Source: Oleispirillum naphthae (lineage in GTDB: Bacteria; Pseudomonadota; Alphaproteobacteria; Rhodospirillales; Rhodospirillaceae). Taken from it: a stretch of DNA of 64,000 nt. Under the pieces are notes generated by a model, which saw only the letters and a program-made list of their open reading frames with translations, was not told where the DNA came from and did not search any database. Position numbers and translations under genes: made by a program. Position 1 is the first letter of the stretch. Each line of letters opens with the position of its first letter. Below are positions 43,450 through 52,499 of the stretch, one piece after another. The stretch is from assembly GCA_027864655.1 (NCBI GenBank), contig JAQAZG010000006.1, forward strand, positions 62,001 through 126,000, in the 5' to 3' direction.

Positions 43450-43504
43450 GCGGGGGCGATTCTGTCGCACCGGGGCTGAAATGACCAGCCCGAATCGCCC
43501 CCGC
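43450..43504 (-). terminator. branched hairpin with T run, terminator-like
   Basis: Outer 13-bp stem GCGGGGGCGATTC/GAATCGCCCCCGC (43450-43462 and 43492-43504) enclosing a 6-bp stem GGGCTG/CAGCCC (43473-43478 and 43486-43491). On the minus strand it is followed by TTTT. It comes 10 bases after the stop of the gene remnant at 43515 and 33 bases before the kinase start, so it may end the remnant or act as a kinase leader structure. Confidence 0.6.
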
Positions 43505-43514
43505 CCCTTCCTGG

Positions 43515-43631
43515 TCAGGCGGTCCGGACGCCTTGCAGGAAGGTTTCCACCACGGCGCGCAGGGTCCCCGCCGCGCGGGCGAGGGAATGCGGGGCGCGGC
43601 CAGGAACGCGGTGCGCCGCAGAAAAAACGAC
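43515..43631 (-). pseudogene. possible C-terminal remnant of a TetR-type regulator
   Basis: An open minus-strand frame of 38 codons without a start ends LRAVVETFLQGVRTA then stop, which resembles the final helix of TetR/AcrR regulators. Upstream the frame is closed by a stop and the sequence turns AT-rich. The terminator-like hairpin right after it supports a decayed gene. Short, so the family call is tentative. Confidence 0.3.
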
Positions 43632-44044
43632 TCATTCTTCCTGACGGGGCTATCTCATATCCGGAATATTAAATCAACCGTAATATAAGTCTATTTAAGA
43701 TAATTCATGCATCGTTTCGCATCCGTCTCTTTTAATTTATTCCAATAGAATTAAACAACTCAAAGCAAATTACTGATTATCTTATGTATATATTGTGGAA
43801 TACCGAACAGTCCCCCTCATGCAGCGCCGCGTAAAAGCCGCATGAATTGTACGGATAAGACTTCCCCCGCCCCCGCCTTCCCTTGCCGCGATATCCTCCC
43901 GCTGCGCCGCTTCTTCGCCCGCCCCGGATTTCCTCGGCGCTTATTGCCGGAATGCAACCAATTCGTAATAAAGCCGCGGCCGCTGCAAACGCAACGGGCG
44001 GCCGCCGTGGCGGACGCCCGTTCTTCTCCGGACGGCGCGGATCG
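43632..44044. other. AT-rich gene-free segment
   Basis: About 410 bases; 43640-43810 is markedly AT-rich compared with the rest of the window. It probably contains the kinase promoter, but none was fixed. A small interrupted hairpin (CATGC...GCATG) lies at about 43818-43843. No gene or known RNA recognised. Confidence 0.4.
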
Positions 44045-45010
44045 CTAGACCACGACGTTGCGCGGCTCGCCGCGCCAGAACGCCTCGATGTTGCCGAACA
44101 GCTGGTCCGCCAGGCCCTGGATCGCCTCGCGGCTGGCCCAGGCGACGTGCGGCGTGAGGATGAGGTTGGGGCGCGCCGCGATGCGCCGCAGCGGGTGGTC
44201 CGCCCCCGGCGGCTCGTGGGTCAGCACGTCGAAGCCCGCGCCCGCCACCTGCCCGGACTCCAGCGCCTCGGCGAGCGCCGCCTCGTCCACCAGACCGCCG
44301 CGCGCGGTGTTGACGATCAACGGCTTTTTCTCCATCAGGGCGAACTCGCGGCGCGAGATCATGTTGCGGGTGGCGGGCGACAGCGGGCAGTGCAGGGTGA
44401 TCACGTCGCTCGTCCGCATCACCTCGTCGAACGGCGTGTAGAGCGGGCCCATGCCGTCGGCCCCCTTGTAGGCGGAGAACAGCACCCGCATGCCGAACGC
44501 CTCGCCCAGGCGCGCCACCGCGCGGCCGAGCACGCCGTCGCCGACGATGCCGAGGGTGGACCCCGCGAGGTCGGCGATCGGATAGTCGAAATAGCAGAAC
44601 CGTCCCGACTCCTCCCAGCGCCCATCGACCACCGAGGCGCGGTAGGGCACGAGACTGCGCCGCAGCGCCAGGATCAGGGCGAAGGTATGCTCCGGCACGG
44701 TGTTCTTGGCGTAGTTGCGGATGTTGCACACCGTCACCCCCGCCTCCTTGCACGCCGCGAGGTCGATCTGGTCGTAGCCGGTGGCCGCCGCCGCCACCAG
44801 GCGCAGGCGTTTCGCCGCGGTCACCGACTGCACGGTGATCGGCACCTTGTTGGTGATCACCACGTCGGCATCGGCGATGCGCGCCGCCACCTCGTCCGGC
44901 GCGGTGCGCAGGTGGGTGACCAACTCGTGCGGAAACGCGGGGGGATGCAGCACGGTCTCGGGGGAGAACGTGTCGCGGTCGAGGAAGACGATCTTCGCTG
45001 TTGCGGTCAC
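44045..45010 (-). CDS. D-isomer-specific 2-hydroxyacid dehydrogenase
   Basis: 321 aa, starting with GTG at 45010 (AGGAGG 7 bases upstream). NAD-binding GIVGDGVLGRAVA, the catalytic triad region with Arg (NTARGGLVDE), Glu (HEPPG nearby) and His (LTPHVAWAS). It reduces a 2-keto acid such as hydroxypyruvate or glyoxylate, or the reverse. Single gene, same strand as lysR 65 bases upstream. The position next to the lar region is suggestive for 2-hydroxyacid metabolism but not proof. Confidence 0.9.
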   Translation of the reverse strand: MTATAKIVFLDRDTFSPETVLHPPAFPHELVTHLRTAPDEVAARIADADVVITNKVPITVQSVTAAKRLRLVAAAATGYDQIDLAACKEAGVTVCNIRNYAKNTVPEHTFALILALRRSLVPYRASVVDGRWEESGRFCYFDYPIADLAGSTLGIVGDGVLGRAVARLGEAFGMRVLFSAYKGADGMGPLYTPFDEVMRTSDVITLHCPLSPATRNMISRREFALMEKKPLIVNTARGGLVDEAALAEALESGQVAGAGFDVLTHEPPGADHPLRRIAARPNLILTPHVAWASREAIQGLADQLFGNIEAFWRGEPRNVVV

Positions 45011-45075
45011 GGGGGAGCCTCCTGCAATCGAACCGCAACCAGGATACCGCCTTCCCGCGGTTGCGGCAAAGCGCC

Positions 45076-45993
45076 TCAGGGCGCGGCCATGTGATCGGCG
45101 AAGCGCCGCGCCGGGGCGGGCAGCGCCGCGAAGTCCACGGCGAAGAGCGCAAGCTCCCGCTCCGCCCAGGCATCGGCCAGCCCCGCCGCGGCCAAACCCG
45201 AGGGCGCGCCGAGGGTGCGGTAGGCCCCCTCCGGCATCACCCCGATGCCCAGCCCCGCCTCGATCATCCGGCACATCGCGCTCAGGCTGTCCACCTCGAT
45301 GCCCTGGCGCAGCACCCGCCGGGCGCGCCGCGCCGCGCGCAGCAGGGTTTCGCGCACGCTGCTGCTGCCGCGCAGGCCGATCTGCTCGAAGGCGAGCGCC
45401 TCGGCGAAGGCGACTCGCCCGCGCGCCGCCAGCGGGTGGCCGGGCGGCGTCACCAGCACCAGGCGCTCGCGGCGGTAGGGGCGGGAGTCCAGCCCGGCGC
45501 TGCCGTCGGTCGGGTTGCAGATGCCGAGGTCGGCCTCGCGGTTGCGCACCGCCTCGGCCACCGCGCGGCTGGTCGCCTGGCGCAGCTCGATGCGGATGTC
45601 CGGATGCGCCGCGGCGAAGTCGGCGACCCCCGCGGCGAGAAACTGCTCCACCGCCGAGGCGCTGGCGCACACCCGCACCCGGCCGCGCACCCCGCCCGCG
45701 CACTCCGCCAGGTCGCCGCGCAGCCGCTCCACCGCCAGCAGGATGGCGTGCGCATGCTCCAGCAGGCGCTCGCCCGCCGGGGTCGGCCGCACGCCGCGCG
45801 CGTGGCGGGCGAGCAGGCCGCCGCCCGCCGCCGCCTCCAGCCCGGCGATGCGCTTGCTCACCGCCGAGGCGGCGATGTGCGCCACCCGCGCCGCCGCCGC
45901 GATGCTGCCGAGGTCGCAGATCAGCACGAAGAGTTCGATGGTTCCCAGGTCGATCTGCCGCAGGAAGCCGCGGCGCGCCGGAAGGCCGGTCAT
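45076..45993 (-). CDS. LysR-family transcriptional regulator
   Basis: 305 aa from ATG at 45993 (GGAGGGGGAT upstream). N-terminal winged helix (FVLICDLGSIAAAARVAHIAASAVSKRIAGLE in pieces) and a C-terminal periplasmic-binding-like effector domain (RVCASASAVEQFL, DLGICNPTDGS). It is divergent from pyrE-like and carbamoylase genes with a 115-base gap and is likely their regulator; it may also affect the dehydrogenase at 44045. Confidence 0.92.
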   Translation of the reverse strand: MTGLPARRGFLRQIDLGTIELFVLICDLGSIAAAARVAHIAASAVSKRIAGLEAAAGGGLLARHARGVRPTPAGERLLEHAHAILLAVERLRGDLAECAGGVRGRVRVCASASAVEQFLAAGVADFAAAHPDIRIELRQATSRAVAEAVRNREADLGICNPTDGSAGLDSRPYRRERLVLVTPPGHPLAARGRVAFAEALAFEQIGLRGSSSVRETLLRAARRARRVLRQGIEVDSLSAMCRMIEAGLGIGVMPEGAYRTLGAPSGLAAAGLADAWAERELALFAVDFAALPAPARRFADHMAAP

Positions 45994-46108
45994 ATCCCCC
46001 TCCAGACATCGTGAAACGGAACGCCTGAGCGGAATTCTTACCACTTCTCGCCAGACCGCTCCACACCTACCATCTCTTTTCCCGATGGCATGCCGGAGTT
46101 CCTCGCCG

Positions 46109-46780
46109 ATGATCCTCTCCCCCGCCGCCTCCGCGCGGCTCGCCCATGCGCTCGCCGCCCTCGGCGCGGTGCACCTCGCCGATGCGCAGCCGTTCTTCTA
46201 TACCTCCGGCTGGGCGAGCCCGGTCTACGTGGACGCCCGCATGCTGATGTCCGACGTCGCCCTGCGCAGCGAGGCGATGGACCTCACCGCCCAGGCCCTC
46301 GCCCCGGCGATCGCCCGCCAGGGGATCAACGCCGTGGTCGGCGTGGAGAACTCCGGCATCGCCTTCGCCGCCTGGATCGCCGAACGCCTCGCCCTGCCGT
46401 TGCTCTACATGCGCAAGCGGCCGATCGGCTGGGGCATGCGCGCCCAGTTGGAGGGCCGCCTGCCGCCCGCGGCCCAGGTGCTGCTGGTGGACGACGTGAC
46501 CACCGACGGCGTCTCCAAGATCGCCGCCGCGAGCGCCCTGCGCCAGACCGGCACCCGCGTGGACGACACCCTGGTGCTGATGGAATTCGACGTCTACCCG
46601 CAGACCGCCGCACGCTTCGCCGAACAAAGCATGGCCCTGCACGCGATGACCAACTGGGCCGACCTGCACGCCGCGCTGGCCGAGAGCGGCCGCATCGAAC
46701 CGGCGCAGGAGGCGATGCTCGCCGCCTGGGCCGCCGACCCGGTGGCCTGGTCGATCGAACACGGCGGGGTGGGCGCATGA
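46109..46780 (+). CDS. pyrE: orotate phosphoribosyltransferase-like protein
   Basis: 223 aa from ATG at 46109; an ATG at 46085 is an alternative. The PRPP-binding motif LLVDDVTTDGVSK, the FYTSGWASPVYVDAR substrate segment and YMRKRPIGWGMRAQLEG loop are seen. OPRT joins orotate to PRPP in UMP synthesis. It overlaps the following amidohydrolase by ATGA and is divergent from a LysR regulator, so this copy may belong to a pyrimidine or carbamoyl-compound salvage or degradation unit instead of core synthesis. Confidence 0.85.
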   Translation: MILSPAASARLAHALAALGAVHLADAQPFFYTSGWASPVYVDARMLMSDVALRSEAMDLTAQALAPAIARQGINAVVGVENSGIAFAAWIAERLALPLLYMRKRPIGWGMRAQLEGRLPPAAQVLLVDDVTTDGVSKIAAASALRQTGTRVDDTLVLMEFDVYPQTAARFAEQSMALHAMTNWADLHAALAESGRIEPAQEAMLAAWAADPVAWSIEHGGVGA

Positions 46781-48036
46781 ACGCGGTCTCCACCCTGTCC
46801 GCCGCCGCGCTCGCCGAGCGCATCTTCGGCACCGTCGGCGGCCTCACCCGCGACGACCCCGGCGTCTCGCGCGAAAGCTTCGGCGCGGGCGAAAGCCGCG
46901 CCATGGAAGCGGTCGCCGCCATCGCCGCGGAACTCGGGCTGGCCTGCGAAACCGACGCCTACAAGAACCTGTGGATGCGCCTGCCGGAGGACGCCCGCGC
47001 CGCGCCGCCGGTGATCCTCGGCTCGCACCTCGATTCCGTGCCCCACGGCGGCAACTTCGACGGCCTCGCCGGGGTCGCCGCCGCGATGATGGCGCTCGCC
47101 CGCTATCGCGGCCGCGCCGCCGAGGCCCCGCCTCTGCGCGCGCTGGCCCTGCGCGGCGAAGAGAGCGCTTGGTACGGCAAGGCCTATCTCGGCTCCCTCG
47201 CCCTCACCGGCAAGCTCGGCGGCGAGGCGCTCGCGCTGCGCCACCGCGACGGCCACGGCACCCTCGGCGGGGCGATGGCGATGCTCGGCATCGATACCGA
47301 GGCGATCCGCGCCGGGAAGCCCCTGCTCGCCCCCGGCGACGCCGCCGCCTACCTGGAACTCCATATCGAACAGGGCCCGGTGATGACCGCGCGCGGCTGG
47401 CCGGTCACCGCGGTCACCGGCATCCGCGGCAACCTGCGCCACAACGCGGTGCGCTGCACCGGCGAGGCCGGACACTCCGGCGCGGTGCCGCGCTGGCTGC
47501 GCAAGGACGCCGTCCTCGCGGTGGCGGAACTCCTCTCCCGCATGGACGAACACTGGCGTGTGCTGCTGCAAATGGGCATGGACCTGGTGATGACCTCGGG
47601 CATCTGCACCACCTCGCCCGACAGCCACGCCGTCTCCGTCATCCCCGGCGAGGTGCGCTTCAGCCTGGAAATCCGCAGCCAGGACGCCGCCACCATGGAG
47701 CGCTTCTACGACCTGGTGCGCGAGGAATGCCGCGCCGTCGAAAAATCCCGCGGCGTCGCCTTCACCTTCGACACACGCATCGACACCGCCCCCGCCACCA
47801 TGGACCCCGCGTGGATCGCCCGCCTCCAGGCCGCTTCGCTGCGCCTCGGCAGCCCGCTGGAAACCATCCCCAGCGGCGCGGGCCACGACGCCGCGGTGTT
47901 CGCCAATGCCGGAATCCCCGCCGCCATGGTCTTCGTCCGCAACGAAAACGGCTCCCATAACCCGCACGAGGCGATGGATATCGCCGACTTCCTCAAGGGC
48001 GTCGATCTGCTGACCGAGGCGGTGCGGACGGTGTGA
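46777..48036 (+). CDS. M20-family N-carbamoyl-amino-acid / ureidoglycolate-type amidohydrolase
   Basis: 419 aa, Zn or Mn-dependent hydrolase of the beta-ureidopropionase/allantoate amidohydrolase family. Metal ligands are seen in GSHLDSVPHGGNFDG, RGEES and the C-terminal GAGHDA/SHNPHE region; ELHIEQGP is the family signature. It would cleave an N-carbamoyl or ureido group. Overlap with pyrE suggests coupled handling of pyrimidine-derived carbamoyl compounds such as N-carbamoyl-beta-alanine or carbamoylaspartate (inference). A repeat element starts 3 bases after the stop. Confidence 0.88.
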   Translation: MNAVSTLSAAALAERIFGTVGGLTRDDPGVSRESFGAGESRAMEAVAAIAAELGLACETDAYKNLWMRLPEDARAAPPVILGSHLDSVPHGGNFDGLAGVAAAMMALARYRGRAAEAPPLRALALRGEESAWYGKAYLGSLALTGKLGGEALALRHRDGHGTLGGAMAMLGIDTEAIRAGKPLLAPGDAAAYLELHIEQGPVMTARGWPVTAVTGIRGNLRHNAVRCTGEAGHSGAVPRWLRKDAVLAVAELLSRMDEHWRVLLQMGMDLVMTSGICTTSPDSHAVSVIPGEVRFSLEIRSQDAATMERFYDLVREECRAVEKSRGVAFTFDTRIDTAPATMDPAWIARLQAASLRLGSPLETIPSGAGHDAAVFANAGIPAAMVFVRNENGSHNPHEAMDIADFLKGVDLLTEAVRTV

Positions 48037-48038
48037 AC

Positions 48039-48237
48039 GAAAACCAGGCCAGGGGCTCCGCCCCTGGACCCCGCTGGGGCCGCGGGCCCCAGACCCCCTT
48101 CCTTTTCCGCACGAAGCGCTATTCCCCTTCTGTCGATGCAGCAGGCGTTGATAGCCGCTTCGCGGCGAAAACCAGTTTAAGGGGTCAAGGGGCCTCCCGG
48201 CCCCTTGCGGGTCCGGGCAGAGCCCGGCCTGGTTTTC
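48039..48237. repeat. 199-bp inverted-repeat element (MITE-like)
   Basis: Ends are perfect 12-bp inverted repeats GAAAACCAGGCC (48039-48050) and GGCCTGGTTTTC (48226-48237). Inside each end is a G/C hairpin (AGGGGCTCCGCCCCT on the left; a related GGGCAGAGCCC on the right) and further stems near CTGGGGCC/GGCCCCAG and AAGGGGCC/GGCCCCTT. No coding capacity. It fills the gap between two convergent genes and looks like a dispersed palindromic element of this genome. Confidence 0.7.
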
Positions 48238-48275
48238 CCCTCACCCATGCCGCGTGCAGCAGAAGGCGGAATTTC

Positions 48276-49184
48276 CTACGCTTCCGCGGCGTCGCTGACG
48301 ACGCGCAGCAGGGTGAGCAGCGCACGGTTGAGCGGCACGGCGATGCCGTGGCGTTCCGCCGCGGCGACGATCTGCCCGGTCAGGGCCTCGATTTCCAGGG
48401 CGTTCCCGGCGAGGCGGTCGAAATACATCGAGGTTCCCGCATCCGCCGGATGGGTGGCGAGGACGTCCATGGTGCGCCGCGGCACGTCGGCGGCGAGGGG
48501 CGCGCCCTCGGCGCGGGCCACCGCCGCCGCCTCTTCCAGCACGCCGAGGCAGAGTTCGCGCACGTCGGCGCGGCGGAACACCCCCTGGCGTTGCAGGGTG
48601 AGCGCGGTGACCGGGTTGGCCACCGCGTTGATCAGGAGCTTCTTCCACACCAGGGTGGGGAACTCGCCGCTGAGCAGGATGCGCATCGGCGTGCCCGCCA
48701 TCAGGCCGGCGAAGGCGCGGCCGTTTTCGTCGTCGGCCACCGCCAGTTCGTAGTCCCCGGCGCGGCGGAAGCGCATGTGGTCCGGGGCGAAGCGCTCGCC
48801 GTTGAAATAGACCACCGTCGGCACCACCGCCGCGCCCGCGACGAACGGCGCAAGCCGCGCCTCGTGGCCGATGCCGTTCTGCAGCGTGGCGACGCGGGTG
48901 CCCGGCCCGCACAGGCGGGCGAGCCACGGCGCGGCGGAGGCGGTCTGCTGCGCCTTGGTGGCGATCAGCACCCAGTCCGCGGGTTCGGCCTCGGCGGGGT
49001 CGGTGAGCGCGCGCACCGGCACGTCGATGCGGTCTTCCGGGCGTTCCACGTCGAGGCGCGCGATCGCCCGGCGCACGCAGAGGGTGAGGTTGCACCGCCC
49101 CGCGGCGGCCAGCGAACCGGCGACGATGCCGCCGATGCTGCCCAGCCCGATCACGGCGACGGAGGGGATGTGCGGTGATGTCAT
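48276..49184 (-). CDS. ketopantoate reductase-family dehydrogenase
   Basis: 302 aa. N-terminal VIGLGSIGGIVAGSLA nucleotide motif and the C-terminal helical domain (KKLLINAVANPVTALTLQR, conserved Lys and Asn) match PanE/ApbA proteins, which reduce 2-dehydropantoate with NADPH. Many genomes hold several paralogues of uncertain substrate, so pantothenate synthesis is not certain. It converges on the carbamoylase gene across the repeat element. Confidence 0.82.
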   Translation of the reverse strand: MTSPHIPSVAVIGLGSIGGIVAGSLAAAGRCNLTLCVRRAIARLDVERPEDRIDVPVRALTDPAEAEPADWVLIATKAQQTASAAPWLARLCGPGTRVATLQNGIGHEARLAPFVAGAAVVPTVVYFNGERFAPDHMRFRRAGDYELAVADDENGRAFAGLMAGTPMRILLSGEFPTLVWKKLLINAVANPVTALTLQRQGVFRRADVRELCLGVLEEAAAVARAEGAPLAADVPRRTMDVLATHPADAGTSMYFDRLAGNALEIEALTGQIVAAAERHGIAVPLNRALLTLLRVVSDAAEA

Positions 49185-49272
49185 GAGCCTTGTCCGCTTG
49201 CGGTTCCGCTGTTTTTCTGCCGCAGCATGATGCACCCCGCCGCGCGGATTGCAACCTCGGCGGCGGCCGGTC

Positions 49273-50658
49273 CTATGCGGTGCGCACGCAATTCCGGCCT
49301 TCCGCCTTGGCGCGATAGAGCGCGGCGTCGGCGCGTTGCAGCAGGGCGTCCACGCTGTCGCCGGGCGAGAACGCGGCGACTCCGGCGCTGACGGTGGCGG
49401 CGCGCCCGGCGGCGAAGTTGCCGCCCGCCACCGCGGCGCGGATGCGTTCGGCAACCGCCATGGCCTCGTGCAACGCGGTCTCCGGGCAGACCACCAGGAA
49501 CTCCTCGCCGCCCCATCGCCCTGCGATGTCGCCGCCGCGCACCGTATCGCGGATGCGGTGCGCCACCTCGACGAGCAGACGGTCGCCGATCAAGTGGCCG
49601 AGGTCGTCGTTGACCGCCTTGAAGTGGTCGATGTCGAGCATCACCAGGGCGAGGTCGCGGCGGTGGCGCTGCGCGCGGTCCACCTCCCGCGCCAGGTGCG
49701 CGTCGATCATGCCGCGGTTGGGCAGGCCGGTCAGGGCATCGGTCTGCGATATGCGTTCGAGCTTGCGGTTGAGGCGGCGCAGGCGCAGGTGATGGAACGC
49801 GCCGAACGCCGCGATCGCGGCAAAAATGCCGACGACGCGGAGGATCGGGCCGTAGTCGGTGTCGGCCTGCACGGTGAGGGAGACGTGGCGGTTGACGATC
49901 TCCTCGGTGTCGGCGCGCGAGATCGACGCCACCCCCTTGTTCAGCACGTCGCGCAGCAGCGGTTCGCTGCGGCGCACGCCGATGCGCAGGCGGTTGGCGT
50001 AGTCCGGCAGCTTGCCCGCGATCTTGAGGTTGAACAGCCCCTCGCCCTTGATGGTGTAGGCGGCGACGATCAGCGAGCGCATGGTCATTTCGGCGCGGCG
50101 GTCGGAAACCATGGCGATCGCCTCGGCCTCGGAAGGCACGGTGAGCACCCGCAGGTTGGGATAGTCGCGGCGGATGTTCTCTTCCATCGCGGTGCCCGAG
50201 GGAAAGACGATGCGCTCGCCGCTCAGCTGCGCCGGATCGGCGATGAAGGGGTGTTCCTCCCGCGTGATGAAGACGTTGGGGTCGGAGAAGATCGGCGCGG
50301 TGAACAGCAGCCACGTCTCGCGCTTTTCCGTACGGTTGAGGAAGCTGAGGATGCGGCAGCGCCCGGCCTGCGATGCCGCCAGGCTTTCGTCCCAATCCTT
50401 CGTCGGCGCCAATTCCAGGCTCAACCCGACGCGCGACGCGGCAAGGCGCGCCAGATCGGCGGCGATGCCGCGGTGGATGCCCTTTTCATCGATCCATTCG
50501 AAGGGCGCCCAGTCCGGATCGACGCACACCGTCACCGGCGGCTGGGCGCGCACGAAGGCACGCTCCTCGGCGCTGAGGTCCAGGGCGCGCGCCGCCGCGG
50601 GCCACAGCGCCAGCGCCGCGGCCAACCACCAGACCCGACAGACCCGCTCTTTTCGCAT
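49273..50658 (-). CDS. diguanylate cyclase with periplasmic amino-acid-binding-like sensor
   Basis: 461 aa. Signal peptide (1-25), a bacterial extracellular solute-binding family 3 domain (about 40-262), one membrane helix (about 272-290) and a GGDEF domain (about 300-461). The active-site GGEEF (383-387) and the inhibitory RGGD site five residues before it (374-377) are intact, so an active, product-inhibited cyclic-di-GMP synthase is expected. It ends the potF-I run, 3 bases after potI; it may sense an amino acid or polyamine and link it to lifestyle switching. Confidence 0.92.
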   Translation of the reverse strand: MRKERVCRVWWLAAALALWPAAARALDLSAEERAFVRAQPPVTVCVDPDWAPFEWIDEKGIHRGIAADLARLAASRVGLSLELAPTKDWDESLAASQAGRCRILSFLNRTEKRETWLLFTAPIFSDPNVFITREEHPFIADPAQLSGERIVFPSGTAMEENIRRDYPNLRVLTVPSEAEAIAMVSDRRAEMTMRSLIVAAYTIKGEGLFNLKIAGKLPDYANRLRIGVRRSEPLLRDVLNKGVASISRADTEEIVNRHVSLTVQADTDYGPILRVVGIFAAIAAFGAFHHLRLRRLNRKLERISQTDALTGLPNRGMIDAHLAREVDRAQRHRRDLALVMLDIDHFKAVNDDLGHLIGDRLLVEVAHRIRDTVRGGDIAGRWGGEEFLVVCPETALHEAMAVAERIRAAVAGGNFAAGRAATVSAGVAAFSPGDSVDALLQRADAALYRAKAEGRNCVRTA

Positions 50659-50661
50659 GGC

Positions 50662-51477
50662 TCAGGCGTTGCGCCGTTGTTTTTCCTGCCGGTGCATGAT
50701 GAACCCGGCAATGAGGATTGCAACCGTGACGATGCAGACGATGATCGTGGCGAGCGCATTGATTTGCGGCGAGACGCCGAGGCGCACCGAGGAATAGACC
50801 ACCATCGGCAGCGTCGATGCGCCCGGTCCGGAGACGAAGCTGGCGATCACCAGGTCGTCGAGCGACAGGGTGAAGGCCAACAGCCAGCCCGCCACCAGGG
50901 CGGGGGCGATCACCGGCACGGTGATGACGAAGAACACCTTGGCGGGCTTCGCGCCGAGGTCGAGCGCCGCCTCCTCGATCGAGACGTCCATCTGCGACAG
51001 CCGCGACTGGATGACCACGGTGACGTAGGCGGTGGAGAAGGTGAGGTGCGCGATGGTGATGGTGGTCATGCCGCGCTCCCCCGGCCAGCCGATGAAGTTT
51101 TGCAGAGTGACGAACATCAGAAGCAGGGAAAGGCCGATGATCACCTCCGGCATCACCAGGGGCGCGGTGATCAGGGTGGTGAAGGCGGTGCGCCCGCGGA
51201 AACGCCCGAAGCGCGCCAGCACCAGCCCGGCGAGCGAACCCAGCACCACCGAGCCGGAGGCGTTGAGCACCGCGATCTTGAGGCTGAGCCAGGCGGCGGA
51301 GAGGATCTGGTCGTTTTGCAGCAGTTCGCCGTACCACTTGGTGGAGAACCCGGCCCACACCGTGACCAGGCGCGACTCGTTGAAGGAGTAGACGATCAGC
51401 GACAGGATCGGCACGTAGAGGAAGGCGTAGCCGAAGGCCAGCACCGAGAACAGCGAGAAGGAGCGCCAGCGTCTCAT
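50662..51477 (-). CDS. potI: polyamine ABC transporter permease (PotI type)
   Basis: 271 aa, six membrane segments with the EAALDLGAKPAKVFFVITVPVIAP coupling loop (EAA motif) that touches the ATPase. It is the second permease of the putrescine/spermidine importer. Its ATG overlaps the potH stop (ATGA). Confidence 0.93.
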   Translation of the reverse strand: MRRWRSFSLFSVLAFGYAFLYVPILSLIVYSFNESRLVTVWAGFSTKWYGELLQNDQILSAAWLSLKIAVLNASGSVVLGSLAGLVLARFGRFRGRTAFTTLITAPLVMPEVIIGLSLLLMFVTLQNFIGWPGERGMTTITIAHLTFSTAYVTVVIQSRLSQMDVSIEEAALDLGAKPAKVFFVITVPVIAPALVAGWLLAFTLSLDDLVIASFVSGPGASTLPMVVYSSVRLGVSPQINALATIIVCIVTVAILIAGFIMHRQEKQRRNA

Positions 51478-52499
51478 CGGGCAAGCTCCTCCGCCTTCTT
51501 GTTGGATTCCTCCTGCGCCTTCTGGAAGCGCACGATCGGCACGACGAGCAGCAGCAGGGTGGCCACCGCCACCGCCGAGGCGACCGGCCAGTCCTTGTTG
51601 GAGAAGAACTCGGTCCACAGCACCTTGCCGATCATCAGGGTGTTGGGGCCGCCGAGCAGGTCGGGAATGACGAACTCGCCGACCGCGGGAATGAACACCA
51701 GCATCGAGCCCGCGATGACGCCGGGCATGGACAGCGGCAGGGTGATGGTGAGGAACGCCTTGCCCGGGCGGCAGCCGAGGTCGGCCGCGGCTTCCAGCAG
51801 GCTTTCGTCCATGCGCGACAGCGTCGCGTAGAGCGGCAGCACCATGAACGGCAGGTAGGAATAGACGATGCCCACCAGCACCGAGAACTCGGTGTGCAGC
51901 AGCGGCAGCGGCTGATCGATCAGGCCGAGCCAGATCAGCACGTTGTTGAGCAGGCCGTTGGTCTTGAGAATGCCGATCCAGGCGTAGACGCGGATGAGGA
52001 ACGAGGTCCAGAACGGCAGGATGATCAGCATCAGAAGCGGCACGCGCAGCTCCGCCTTCGCTTTGGAAATCGCGTACGCCATGGGGTAGCCGAGCAGCAG
52101 GCAGGCCACGGTGGCGATGGCGGCGATGCGCACCGAGTTGAGGTAGGCCATCCAGTAGAGGCTGTCCTGCACCAGCAGCAGGTAGTTCTGGAAGTTGATC
52201 CGCAGCACCATGATGCCGTCTTCGGCCCAGGTGAGCAGCGGCGTATAGGGCGGCTGCGCGATCACCGCCTGGGAGAAGCTGATCTTCAGCACCACGAGGA
52301 AGGGCAGGCCGAAGAACAGGATCAGCCAGAGGAACGGCACCGCGGTGACCAGCGCGCGGCCCCACGAGACGGTGCCCATGGCCAGCCCGCGCACCCGCGC
52401 CACGAAGGTGAAGCCGAGAAGCCAGCGCCACAGCATGCCGATAACGGTGAACGACGCCGGGTTCGCGGGCGCCGAAGGCGGCACGGGGGGCGGCATCAT
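51474..52499 (-). CDS. potH: polyamine ABC transporter permease (PotH type)
   Basis: 341 aa, six core membrane segments after an N-terminal extension of about 50 residues. The EAA loop is EAAADLGCRPGKAFLTITLP. It overlaps the ATPase stop by ATGA and the following permease likewise, giving tight co-translation. The first of two ATGs (52499) is taken as start. Confidence 0.93.
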   Translation of the reverse strand: MMPPPVPPSAPANPASFTVIGMLWRWLLGFTFVARVRGLAMGTVSWGRALVTAVPFLWLILFFGLPFLVVLKISFSQAVIAQPPYTPLLTWAEDGIMVLRINFQNYLLLVQDSLYWMAYLNSVRIAAIATVACLLLGYPMAYAISKAKAELRVPLLMLIILPFWTSFLIRVYAWIGILKTNGLLNNVLIWLGLIDQPLPLLHTEFSVLVGIVYSYLPFMVLPLYATLSRMDESLLEAAADLGCRPGKAFLTITLPLSMPGVIAGSMLVFIPAVGEFVIPDLLGGPNTLMIGKVLWTEFFSNKDWPVASAVAVATLLLLVVPIVRFQKAQEESNKKAEELAR

